Assembly: GCF_963931955.1 (NCBI RefSeq)
Contig: NZ_OZ008337.1
Location: 1,563,593-1,627,592 of the forward strand
From: Wolbachia endosymbiont (group A) of Longitarsus flavicornis
GTDB lineage: Bacteria > Pseudomonadota > Alphaproteobacteria > Rickettsiales > Anaplasmataceae
Direction: 5' to 3'
DNA length: 64,000 bases
The stretch's first letter is position 1; every line of letters begins with the position of its first letter. The notes under the pieces are model-generated. The model did no database searches and had not been told where the DNA came from. It was given only the letters and a program-made list of their open reading frames with translations. The position numbers and the translations under genes are program-made. Of the stretch, positions 9,801 through 18,098 are shown one piece after another.

Positions 9801-10048
9801 ACCACTTGGTTATGGTGAAAACCATAATTAATTTCACCAGTTTCAGGATCAATAACTTCTCCATCTCCTGGAATAAACGCATCGTGGTCGCTTGAAAAAT
9901 GAGCGCTTACTGCAATAGTTTTAGGACCAAAATAGTCGGCAGATATGCACCTTGGAAAAGGCATATCGTTTTTACTACAACCTGTGATCAGCACATAAGC
10001 TGCAAGAAGTAATACTCTAAACCAACATTTGCCTAAACGTGATTGCAT
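6803..10048 (-). CDS. virB6: VirB6-family type IV secretion protein, fourth paralogue
   Basis: VirB6 forms part of the inner-membrane channel of the VirB/D4 secretion system. This 1081-residue copy starts with a lipoprotein-like signal (LLLAAYVLITGC, lipobox cysteine about residue 24) and a long extracytoplasmic part. A TrbL/VirB6 block with several membrane helices follows (about 340-560), then a large soluble loop, another helix pair and a long basic tail (RKREPEKDKLDQPVRRKLPE). Residues about 788-812 form a Cys-rich tract with repeated CKDCKN units, absent from the other three copies. It is the last of four virB6 genes in the operon and overlaps the next gene by 4 bases. Confidence 0.88.
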   Translation of the reverse strand: MQSRLGKCWFRVLLLAAYVLITGCSKNDMPFPRCISADYFGPKTIAVSAHFSSDHDAFIPGDGEVIDPETGEINYGFHHNQVVKWEDTGLETNGDSLKVRVNGAWTSWSNNNKKESKKGSYTLQSLEQLKYATKFEGKSGDNSLPDFHLVCNDYKPSIQKFSSKPNASCTVNCKCINEDDSANTVSRGAPCWFTNGHGAYLLFQTGKDDPNENLKLMRDPQYPTVHLGYNSTAEGDNGFFTLDRDNTKLKDRNCNELKLEKGWKIYVKILDRYYLDNVGGYSFEFLGGVQKPGTFGFFNEVYHYLKCVLLINKNCKEHFNSNDPAVAQAMFENIAEKSTSFHNFVLSLLVLFVMISSLLYLFGMIQETKHDMLIRMMKITLVIVLISPGSFKFFYDHFLVLFVKGLEQLISIITNFAPNMNTGSIAQGDETAHIKLFSFMEDMFNKFFAYSVWKKFAAFLHYQMWASLLMIPAIFIGIVLYFLLCLYAYIIFLSGFMGIAFLIAIMPLFLISILFSPLKSLFEGWIKFCISFCLQSIMIFALLSLLASMIMNTFYRQLGFTVCYNKWFEVRLCAPKWVFGGFCIIDKQYFGWTPGQIFVPYTLGEASSLNIDKSIEGIEKISREGGTIKFTGGAGYIPLPPDYIEKGFRYIDYPFFNPIPGTEKNPADHYIAESDMIVKNDCRAKDLVRLTNSLSHASEKADILLLINNIDKKIGGMNSKITELYCQSQQDEEKCKNYREIVDNYRKGTIRPDLKREIKSLVQDIIGKDPHCRLQDLRKLYKDPNSEYCKKCKDCKDCKNYTDCEDCKNYQENSDYQRVQDIQRGYLINAGEIFVLFLLSFLMFSLREFVQQMGSSIAGGGFSVYNISRMYEASPLVGIMEEFKQQWQNFAGRGLESLGSWATHLPDRLAGGAANLLGRVPRVGGVLKYAIDVPRKFVGATIEATKFATSPKNDVDKLEEKIYRAFGVDKEDIAHRRIDRYLEYYKGYVGSHVGYTIEDAMKFTWEHGLDSIGVSHRTGEKDGYQGNLLCRAKSHRQDFLNKLHDYTIGRKREPEKDKLDQPVRRKLPEPMRKPDAKGEED

Positions 10049-10146
10049 ATCTAAACTTTTTCCAAATACAGAATAAATTTCTAAAACTTTACTTAAAATA
10101 TCTTTTTAATTAGTTACTCCATAATATCATTTATATCTTACTCCTT

Positions 10147-13100
10147 TCAATTTCCTTCCTTGTCTTTAGCTTTAGTACTAGGATCACTTCTTATTGTTTC
10201 ATCAAAACCTTTTTGCTGATCTGGTTGTTTTAGTACTTCAGGTTTAGGGCTTTTAGAGTTTCCACCCATTGTTTTACCAGAACTTTCTTGCTTACCTGAT
10301 TGCTTTGGTGTTTCAGATTTAGGGCTTATGGAGTTATCCTTCACTTCAACTTTTGGTCGATCTTTACCCACTTGTTGCTTGATGCCCTGTATCATATGCT
10401 GAGTCTTATCATCAAGGCCAACGGTTGACAGCATAGCTTGCGATGCGCTCTTAGCAACTTGACCAACACTGCCAGCAACCCCAAAACCAGAGCTGAATAG
10501 TGCTTGTGCCATAGTTTCCGATATAGAAACAAAAGCTTCCATTGCACCGGCAATAATTAAGTACATAAATGCTTGGATCAGATCTATGGGCAACGCTGCA
10601 AAGTGCCCACCAGCTCTTTCTCCGGTACTTAATGCAACATCAACATTAGTGCCAGGACTGTATCCAAGAGGCAGTATTGATTTCATCAGGCATAGATCAT
10701 ACGATAAGAAATTTACGCTAATTAAACATTGATAGCATGCAGAAAAATTTGTGAGATTGTATAGAACTGAATACATCAACTGATTTAAAAGAGATAAAGA
10801 TGAAAATAAAATAACTGGTTGTACTGCAACGTGAGCCAGCGTTTTTATCCAGTTATCAAACAAGGGTTTAGTCTTTTGAAATAGAATAAATACGATAAAT
10901 AAAGGTGTTAATGACAGTAAAAACGCCACTAGAACAGTAGATATTACATATTTAAACGTAGCGCTAATAATGCATTTTAAGAACATAAAAGTAGCGTAGA
11001 GTATTGCCAAAAATGCAATAAAGCCAAAAGGACCAGAGAGCATCAACGATAAAAACTTTAACCAAGTTTCTGTTGTGAATAATACTCCTGCTGTCAAGTC
11101 TAAGAATGCAAATTTTCTCCCCCCTTCCCCTATATAGCCAGAAAAGCTATCAACTAAATAAGTGCTACCATCTATAAAAAGTCTGGATAAAGTTGTACCA
11201 AAAAGTTCCCAGCTTCTATCGCTAAAGGCAAAAGCTATAAATGCTATCTTGAACATTCTTACAATGAAATCAAATTTACTTAGCTGTATTGTTCCAAGCA
11301 TATAGCCAACGACAGTAAATATAACGTATAGAGTAAGCAAAGCTCTTACTCCTTGAAGAAGACCTCTTGCATATCCTTTGTATGAATCTTTAACGCTGTC
11401 CCCAATTACTTCTTCTTTTATAAGTTTAAATACCCCGTTTACATTCGATGAAATAAAATCATTAATTTTTCTTTTGACAAATAAAGTTACTGTGTACTTA
11501 TTATTTTCATAATATTTGCCATATTTGTCTGTAATATCACCTTTCTCTACATTGCTTACATCAATACCGAAATATATCTTCTTAGATTCTTCGTTCTGAA
11601 AGTGTTTTCCGCTTATTACATCTAATATGGTGTACTCATCTTTTCCGTTTATTCTTTCTCTCACTCCTACCACTTTGAAATCATTAGTTCCCACACCATG
11701 CAGATCTTTAGGTGGCTCATCACCCAAATACACATACAGTTTTTCGCCATTAATGTATTCACATGATCTAGTGACTTTAACATGGTAACCGCCCCTATTA
11801 GCTTTATAGTGACCATAATCTGCAATAGCGAGCATCACACTACTACCAGATGTTACATTTTTTACTGTATAGTCACTATTTAATTTCAGAGAAAAATCCT
11901 CAAAATTATCACTAATTTGCGAACACACATTATCCTTTCTTGCACCTACTTCATTATCTGGAAGACATTGCATACCTTTAGCAGTATCTTGATCATCAAG
12001 ATCACCAATTTTTGCAACAAGAGCCTCAGCCCAGGAAATATCTTTTTCAGTGTTTGATGTAAAATCAACGTTAATCTGCTTGGGATCCCCTTTATTTTCT
12101 TCTATCTTCTTAAGCTTATCTTCAACTTCTTTAAGGTGAGAATACATATCACATTTGTCGTTTTCATTATCATATTTTTTGTATCTTATAGAAGAGACAC
12201 GGTTTTGTTCTCCCGCTTGACCTGAACCATAGTTCCATATACCCTTCTTAGTATAGTATATATTTTGATGGTAACAGTTAAGCTCATAGGAGGAGTACTT
12301 TTTTCTCTCATCAAGACTACAGTTTTTTCCATCACATAACTCGTTCAATCCTATTTTAGCGCGGCGTAAATCAAGTAGCGAACCATATATCCATGGTTTG
12401 TTGTCTTCAATATAACCTTTATTAAAATGTACCTTATTATCATATGGAGTGTACCCATTGCCAACTAGCACTTTACTTTCCTTTGCTTTTGTTTTATCAA
12501 GAGGTAAAAATTTTATTTTATTTCTCTTTCCATCCTTGCCCTCACAAAAAAATTCCTCTCCCTCTTGCTTGCTAACATTCAATATTTCACTTGCTGACAC
12601 TTTTTCACCTCCTTCTTCAGCTCTATAACAATTGTCATCAAAACTGATGCCTTTCCCTCCTGGATTGTCATAATCAATTGTTATTTTTCTGGGAACTAAG
12701 CTAAAGCTTAACTTATCACCAGGACTTACTTTAATTCCAGTGTCCACATAACGTCTATTGCTGCCAAATCCTTTACCACCGCACAATTCGTTTTCATTTA
12801 CGCCTTTTTCATCAACGCCATAATTATTAGGCACATCGTTAATATTTGCAGCTTTACTATAATTTGGTTCTGAGCCATCAGCACAAAAGCTAGCTGGCAC
12901 AAGTACTTTCCTTGGATTTTTGTCTTCTTTAAAAGGGCAAAAATTTACTGATCCATCGAGGGTGAATTTGATTTCCTCACCCTTACTAATTACTTGACCA
13001 GAATCAACCCAATGAATTTTAACTTCTTCACCAGCTTTATGAACTGGAACATCCACGTTAACACTAGTGTTTCTGCTCTGCAACCCAGGTTCGACACAAT

Positions 13101-13161
13101 CCATGTTACAACCAGTGATTGCAAGACACAGTATCAACAATAGTGATCTTTTACTTATCAT
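10147..13161 (-). CDS. virB6: VirB6-family type IV secretion protein, third paralogue
   Basis: This 1004-residue VirB6-like protein begins with a lipoprotein-type signal (LLLILCLAITGC). It has a large, Cys-containing extracytoplasmic region of about 570 residues and a VirB6 core with membrane helices, including VRALLTLYVIFTVVGYMLGT and ISTVLVAFLLSLTPLFIVFI. The tail is low-complexity with repeated PK-rich words (SPKSETPKQSGKQ, SPKPEVLKQPDQQ). The VirB6 signature is the helix cluster with a conserved SLTPLFI segment. The start overlaps the stop of the gene before it (13158-13161), showing translational coupling. The repeated PK-rich tail is the fastest-looking part of the protein. Confidence 0.87.
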   Translation of the reverse strand: MISKRSLLLILCLAITGCNMDCVEPGLQSRNTSVNVDVPVHKAGEEVKIHWVDSGQVISKGEEIKFTLDGSVNFCPFKEDKNPRKVLVPASFCADGSEPNYSKAANINDVPNNYGVDEKGVNENELCGGKGFGSNRRYVDTGIKVSPGDKLSFSLVPRKITIDYDNPGGKGISFDDNCYRAEEGGEKVSASEILNVSKQEGEEFFCEGKDGKRNKIKFLPLDKTKAKESKVLVGNGYTPYDNKVHFNKGYIEDNKPWIYGSLLDLRRAKIGLNELCDGKNCSLDERKKYSSYELNCYHQNIYYTKKGIWNYGSGQAGEQNRVSSIRYKKYDNENDKCDMYSHLKEVEDKLKKIEENKGDPKQINVDFTSNTEKDISWAEALVAKIGDLDDQDTAKGMQCLPDNEVGARKDNVCSQISDNFEDFSLKLNSDYTVKNVTSGSSVMLAIADYGHYKANRGGYHVKVTRSCEYINGEKLYVYLGDEPPKDLHGVGTNDFKVVGVRERINGKDEYTILDVISGKHFQNEESKKIYFGIDVSNVEKGDITDKYGKYYENNKYTVTLFVKRKINDFISSNVNGVFKLIKEEVIGDSVKDSYKGYARGLLQGVRALLTLYVIFTVVGYMLGTIQLSKFDFIVRMFKIAFIAFAFSDRSWELFGTTLSRLFIDGSTYLVDSFSGYIGEGGRKFAFLDLTAGVLFTTETWLKFLSLMLSGPFGFIAFLAILYATFMFLKCIISATFKYVISTVLVAFLLSLTPLFIVFILFQKTKPLFDNWIKTLAHVAVQPVILFSSLSLLNQLMYSVLYNLTNFSACYQCLISVNFLSYDLCLMKSILPLGYSPGTNVDVALSTGERAGGHFAALPIDLIQAFMYLIIAGAMEAFVSISETMAQALFSSGFGVAGSVGQVAKSASQAMLSTVGLDDKTQHMIQGIKQQVGKDRPKVEVKDNSISPKSETPKQSGKQESSGKTMGGNSKSPKPEVLKQPDQQKGFDETIRSDPSTKAKDKEGN

Positions 13162-15563
13162 TGCTGTCTTCCTGGTGGTGGTATCTGAGGCGTTGACCTT
13201 TGAGTCCCTTGTGGTATTTGAGGTCTTGACGTACCTGACTGTTGAGAAGCACCTCCTCTTTCTCTTCTTTGAACGCTTTGTTCATCTAACCCTACTATTC
13301 CCATTAAGCTTTGTTGATATTGTCCCCCAGGTTCGTTTTGCACATAAACACCAACCAACGAGTCAGATATTGTCGAAGAAGCTTCAACTAAAGCTTTCAT
13401 AGCGTGTCCCAAAATAACAAAAGCCATCATAGCGGTAATATTAGGTGTATATTTGGAAGCATAACCATAAAAAATACAAGGGTTAAAAATCTTTAAGTTA
13501 ATACTAAGTATACACGTAGAGCAGACTTCAAAATCAAATACTGAATATATGATATAATCCATAACCTGACTTATCAGTGATATAAAAATTAAAAGGACCA
13601 CTGGATGAATCGCAAATCTTGCTAAATTGCTAACCCAGCTGTGAAACATCTTCCTAGTATACGCAAATAAAAGACAAATAATAAAAATAGGTGCTAAAGA
13701 AAGCAATAACGCAACTATTGCTATAGATGTAATAAAAGAAAACAAGGCATTAAAAATAGATAAGCTCACTGTGATTAAACCCCAGATCACCAAGCAAAAA
13801 GATACAATGCCTAAAGGGCCAGAAAATATAAGAGACACTATTAACAACACTGAATGCGATGACAAGAACCTATTGAGCGGTAAATCAAGAAACTCAAAAA
13901 CATTTGAAGTAGTGCCTCTAAAATTTGCTATTTCTATTAGTTGTTTTGGAGTGTTAATAAATATAGAGAATGCATTGTTATAAAAAAAGTCCCAGCTATT
14001 ATCCTGCAATAGCTGGGCGATGACTCCTATCTTTACGCATATAATTAAAAACTTATATATAGAAATATGAGTTAATCCAAAAAAGTAGTAAAGGGTATAT
14101 AAGGTTATGTATAATACTAACAGCGATATTATCGTGGATCTAATGGTATTTATTTTGCTTGATTTTATAAAACTTTCGTAAAGAAACTTTACAGGACTAG
14201 TATCAGAATGAATTGCGTTAGAGTCTTTATAACTAGAACCAAAAAATGCAGTTTTCACTTTTTCATCAAAGAAATTATATATTGCACTAAAAGTTCTTGT
14301 AGGTGGCTCTTTAGTTGTTAGGTTAATGCTAAACTGACCTTCATTTTTGTAATCGCAGCCATGGTCTCTTATTCCGTAATATATGGTGCCTGTTTTGTCT
14401 TTTAATTTTCCTTTCAAGTTTTCCATGCTGATATCTACAGATATATCCGCTTGGTTTTCACCAGGCTTATGTTCAGGAAGTTTGTCAGAGACGCTTATAT
14501 ACAAGCTATTCTCCAGACTGTGGTTCTTTGTCACCCTTATGTTGTAACCGCCCTTGCCTTTAGTATTAAAGGTGAAAGTTAAATTCTCACCTTGGGAGTG
14601 ATCCTTCTCCACTTCATAATCATAGTTAGTCCATGTATTGTCTTGCATATATTCAAAATTTTCTTTCTGCATTGACACTACCAATGATGGAATGTAAGTC
14701 CTTACTCCCTTTTCTCTTATACCATCCACAGCCTCCTCGATAGCTTTTCCTTTACTTGCTTCATCGTTACCAACAGCTAAAGCGTTAGCAAGGTCTCTGG
14801 CCACACTGCCACCATCTATAGTATTAGACTCAATCTGAACACAATTTTGACCAGAATAATAACATGTATTTTTACATGCAAGGTTTAAAAGGTACGTATC
14901 TATTTTGCTTTTCTGACTACTTGAAAGCGAGCTGCAGTCTATATCTTTTCCTTGTCGTTTTATAGAGTTAATAATATTTTCAATTTCCTTTTTTCTTTCA
15001 TCTTGATCTAACTTCGAAAAATCTGAATCCCAGTACTCTCTTCCACTCAACCATTGCGCATCGCCTATTATATATTTATTAGGACATATCCCATCCTTGC
15101 CACCTTGGCATCTCTCTTGATTTAAAACATGTGCAAAATGTTCCGTTTCTTGCTCGCTACACTTTTCATCGATTTTCACATACCTGATTTTTGTCTCACT
15201 CTCTTTATCTTTACACACTTTACTTCCAATAACACTAAAGCTTATCGTATCGCCTTCCTTAAGTGCAAATGGTAATGTAACGCTATTTTTCCCAGGCCCA
15301 ATTGCAAAATCTTCATACTGCTTAGGGCAAAAATTAACCTTACTAGGCACTATACCAATCTCTGTTACTCTTATTCTATCTGAGATATTAACACCGGAAT
15401 CAACCCACTTCTGCTCTGTTGACACTATATCTAGTTTTTCACGCAAACCTGATAAATTTTCTGGCTTAATACAGTGATCCTCCCCGCATCCAGACAATAA
15501 AAAAAGCACCACAAAACTTATGCATAGCTTACCCAAGTTTTGGTTACTTAAACGTTTAAGCAT
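13158..15563 (-). CDS. virB6: VirB6-family type IV secretion protein, second paralogue
   Basis: The 801-residue product opens with a lipoprotein-like signal (VVLFLLSGCGEDHC). A Cys-rich extracytoplasmic segment follows, then a VirB6 membrane core from about residue 470 onward, including ISLLVLYITLYTLYYFFGL and AIVALLLSLAPIFIICLLFA. The C-terminus is short and rich in Q, S, P and G, like a disordered extension. The region around residues 35-110 resembles the equivalent part of the next paralogue (VNFCPK / VNFCPF with KVWVDSG-like words), so these two copies look like a duplication pair. It lies 33 bases after the first virB6 gene. Confidence 0.87.
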   Translation of the reverse strand: MLKRLSNQNLGKLCISFVVLFLLSGCGEDHCIKPENLSGLREKLDIVSTEQKWVDSGVNISDRIRVTEIGIVPSKVNFCPKQYEDFAIGPGKNSVTLPFALKEGDTISFSVIGSKVCKDKESETKIRYVKIDEKCSEQETEHFAHVLNQERCQGGKDGICPNKYIIGDAQWLSGREYWDSDFSKLDQDERKKEIENIINSIKRQGKDIDCSSLSSSQKSKIDTYLLNLACKNTCYYSGQNCVQIESNTIDGGSVARDLANALAVGNDEASKGKAIEEAVDGIREKGVRTYIPSLVVSMQKENFEYMQDNTWTNYDYEVEKDHSQGENLTFTFNTKGKGGYNIRVTKNHSLENSLYISVSDKLPEHKPGENQADISVDISMENLKGKLKDKTGTIYYGIRDHGCDYKNEGQFSINLTTKEPPTRTFSAIYNFFDEKVKTAFFGSSYKDSNAIHSDTSPVKFLYESFIKSSKINTIRSTIISLLVLYITLYTLYYFFGLTHISIYKFLIICVKIGVIAQLLQDNSWDFFYNNAFSIFINTPKQLIEIANFRGTTSNVFEFLDLPLNRFLSSHSVLLIVSLIFSGPLGIVSFCLVIWGLITVSLSIFNALFSFITSIAIVALLLSLAPIFIICLLFAYTRKMFHSWVSNLARFAIHPVVLLIFISLISQVMDYIIYSVFDFEVCSTCILSINLKIFNPCIFYGYASKYTPNITAMMAFVILGHAMKALVEASSTISDSLVGVYVQNEPGGQYQQSLMGIVGLDEQSVQRRERGGASQQSGTSRPQIPQGTQRSTPQIPPPGRQQ

Positions 15564-15596
15564 CTGTTACTTACCTTAACTAGCATCACCGCCACC

Positions 15597-18098
15597 TTAG
15601 TTAATCTTTTCGCTGGAACCTTTACCACTATCTCCACCTCCTCCACCAATACCTCTTGCCTTCTTGACAGCCGCAGCAGCAGCTTGACCAACACCTCCAG
15701 CAGCAGCTTTGGCAGCAGATAAAGCTTTGCCCACCATTTGTCCAGGTGTATGACCTGAGCCAAGTGCTGCTCTATGGTTACCAGCAAGTTCAGCAGCCAT
15801 GCCAGGAAGAATGTTTAAAAAGTGGTAAAAGAGGAATAATACTAAACACAATTTTAATAATTCTCCGATGAGAGAGCTGCCAAACTCCATGTATGTAAAG
15901 TCGAATAGACCAAGTATGCTGCTCTTTTTAAAGCTATAGTTTTGCATCATACATGCTAGAGTAGTTTCATTGTTATTACATTCTCCATCTTTCAATTTAA
16001 ACCATTGTTTTTTGCTACCACCCGAGGCTTTTATTTTATCCTCATATTCCTTGTCCGACTCAAAGTTCAAATTTTTAAAATAAATTTTATCACATGCTAT
16101 GAACATAAAGGACAAAAACGCAAAAAGGATAACCGGGTATAAGCTATAGGTAATCAACTCTTTCACCCAGCCTTCAAAATATCCTTTGGTGTGTTGGAAT
16201 AAAACCATAGGAATGAACAAAGGTGATAAAATGATGATTACACTTAAAGCAACTAGAGATAAAATAAATACATAGCACAGCCACAAAATAACCATCATCA
16301 GCAAAATGGCCATAAATATAGCAACAAGAGCTATTAAAATCTGTCTACCAGCGAAAATAATACCAATCACCGAACCTGCAACTAACAAGACAGGAGCAGC
16401 GCCAAGCAAGACCGCTAACGTTGCAACACCTCCGGTACCAATTTTGCCACCAATTCCATCTAAAGGGGCACCTAAATAAAATAAAATTCTGCAATCAAGC
16501 CTATCCCAAGGTGCAAGGTAGCTGTAAGATATTTTCTTCCCATGACGCATGTATTCATAATCCCTACCTGCTTCATAATTACATATACCTTTACTTTCAG
16601 ATGATGCCTTCAATACTATTTCTGACAGCCCATTAGAAAGTTTTGTCAAATACTCATAGCCCTGTTGCATGCCACTACCTGTTGCAAAGTAAATCACTAA
16701 AGCGAATTTAATGATCAACATGTACATTTCTTGTGGACTACGCACTCCGCCAGACATGGCTTTTATAGAAAACAGTATTAAAGCTAGAACCAAAACAGCA
16801 GTTACAGTGTTTTTCAACCTCTTTTGTGCTACAGATAAGAAACTGCCCTTGTTATGTCCATCTTTATCCTTAAGTGGGCTGCCACTTAAATCAATACCTG
16901 CAACTAAATTATCTAACGATTCCTTAATGCATTGCACTATCATAGAAGTCACGGGAATAGGAGCTAATGATTTACTCCCTGCCTGGTTATAACAAGCTTC
17001 AGAGACATACGAGCTAAAACAGCCTTTATTGTCGTAACCTACAAAAATTTTTCCTTCTCTTTCCTTATTTCTTATATTAATTTTATAGTCATTATCATTA
17101 CCAATAGAAACTTCTTCTTTCCCTGTGCCATCTTTATTTTTGAATATCATCACAGATTTTTCACACATAGGAGCAATCGGGTCAGGTGGCAATTCCGTGC
17201 ACCCCATATCAACCCCTTGCGGCCAAGGAGTCATTTCGATACCAAGCATTTTCACACTTGCTAACTCCACACATAATCTGCCCATTTTTCTTACTGCTTT
17301 GAATGTAGCTCCATGTATGGGTTCGCTCTGTCCTGCTTTGAGAACTTTACATTCCAGCTCACCATCAACCTTCGGGGACCATGACCCACCTTCATATCCA
17401 GTATCTTTCTCTCTTACATCAAAGTCTACATCACTAAAAATATGACCAAATGTCAAAGGATTTCGATGACATACTTCTATATATTCACTGTATTGCACAC
17501 CGTTTTTTGGCCAGTAATAACTCTCTGTACTCTCCTGAACGTTAGAATTTAAGGCTTCTTTTTCTGCTCTTTTCCCGTCATAATCTTTTTTGTTCACGTC
17601 TTCCCGAGCTTTATTTTGCAAACAAGAAAAATATTCATCTTCTGTTTGGTAATTTTTATTGGTACAGCCACTATAACCTGTGTCTTCTAATTTAAAATTT
17701 TTGTATTCCCCATCATGACCACGTGCAACTGGGTGTTTAACAAAACTATGTTCACAAACAACAAGCCCTCCTATGGCTTTCCAGACTCCAACGATTGCAG
17801 CTATCATTCCAACGACAACAAGAGCAGTAAATAAACCAGCAGAAGAAACGATCAAAACAATGCCAGTAAATATTGCACCAACAGCAATTGCTATTCCAGC
17901 AAGTGCTGCAGCTGTTTTAAACGCTCCACAATCAGGGTTAGAGGCACGGCTAAAGCTGCCAGTAGAATTAAACCTGCTGACAAACTCTGTCTTGTCAGTA
18001 CCACTTACTCCATCTGCAAGCACTGGATATGAGAGTAAAAAGTCTATATTTAGTAAAAATATCGCAATTAATAGCAATGACAGTTTAGTCTTAAACAT
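15597..18098 (-). CDS. virB6: VirB6-family type IV secretion protein, first paralogue
   Basis: This 833-residue protein is the canonical-position VirB6, directly after virB4. It has an N-terminal signal (LLLIAIFLLNIDFLLSYPVLA), a hydrophobic hairpin near residues 62-108, a Cys-containing extracytoplasmic domain, and a VirB6 core from about residue 440. The core includes VLVLALILFSIKAMSGG and a helix with VIIILSPLFIPMVLF, the same LSPLF(I) pattern seen in the other three copies. The C-terminus is Ala/Gly-rich (AAAGGVGQAAAAAVKKARG). Its start overlaps the virB4 stop by 8 bases. Confidence 0.9.
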   Translation of the reverse strand: MFKTKLSLLLIAIFLLNIDFLLSYPVLADGVSGTDKTEFVSRFNSTGSFSRASNPDCGAFKTAAALAGIAIAVGAIFTGIVLIVSSAGLFTALVVVGMIAAIVGVWKAIGGLVVCEHSFVKHPVARGHDGEYKNFKLEDTGYSGCTNKNYQTEDEYFSCLQNKAREDVNKKDYDGKRAEKEALNSNVQESTESYYWPKNGVQYSEYIEVCHRNPLTFGHIFSDVDFDVREKDTGYEGGSWSPKVDGELECKVLKAGQSEPIHGATFKAVRKMGRLCVELASVKMLGIEMTPWPQGVDMGCTELPPDPIAPMCEKSVMIFKNKDGTGKEEVSIGNDNDYKINIRNKEREGKIFVGYDNKGCFSSYVSEACYNQAGSKSLAPIPVTSMIVQCIKESLDNLVAGIDLSGSPLKDKDGHNKGSFLSVAQKRLKNTVTAVLVLALILFSIKAMSGGVRSPQEMYMLIIKFALVIYFATGSGMQQGYEYLTKLSNGLSEIVLKASSESKGICNYEAGRDYEYMRHGKKISYSYLAPWDRLDCRILFYLGAPLDGIGGKIGTGGVATLAVLLGAAPVLLVAGSVIGIIFAGRQILIALVAIFMAILLMMVILWLCYVFILSLVALSVIIILSPLFIPMVLFQHTKGYFEGWVKELITYSLYPVILFAFLSFMFIACDKIYFKNLNFESDKEYEDKIKASGGSKKQWFKLKDGECNNNETTLACMMQNYSFKKSSILGLFDFTYMEFGSSLIGELLKLCLVLFLFYHFLNILPGMAAELAGNHRAALGSGHTPGQMVGKALSAAKAAAGGVGQAAAAAVKKARGIGGGGGDSGKGSSEKIN

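Noticed and set aside
13067..13402. Plus-strand frame opposite the junction of two virB6 genes
   Set aside because: The minus-strand genes here are intact and conserved; the opposite frame has no ribosome site.
15548..15787. Leu-rich frame with repeated-looking KVL words overlapping the first virB6 gene
   Set aside because: It is another frame of the Ala/Gly-rich virB6 C-terminus; the repeats come from GCAGC-type codons.
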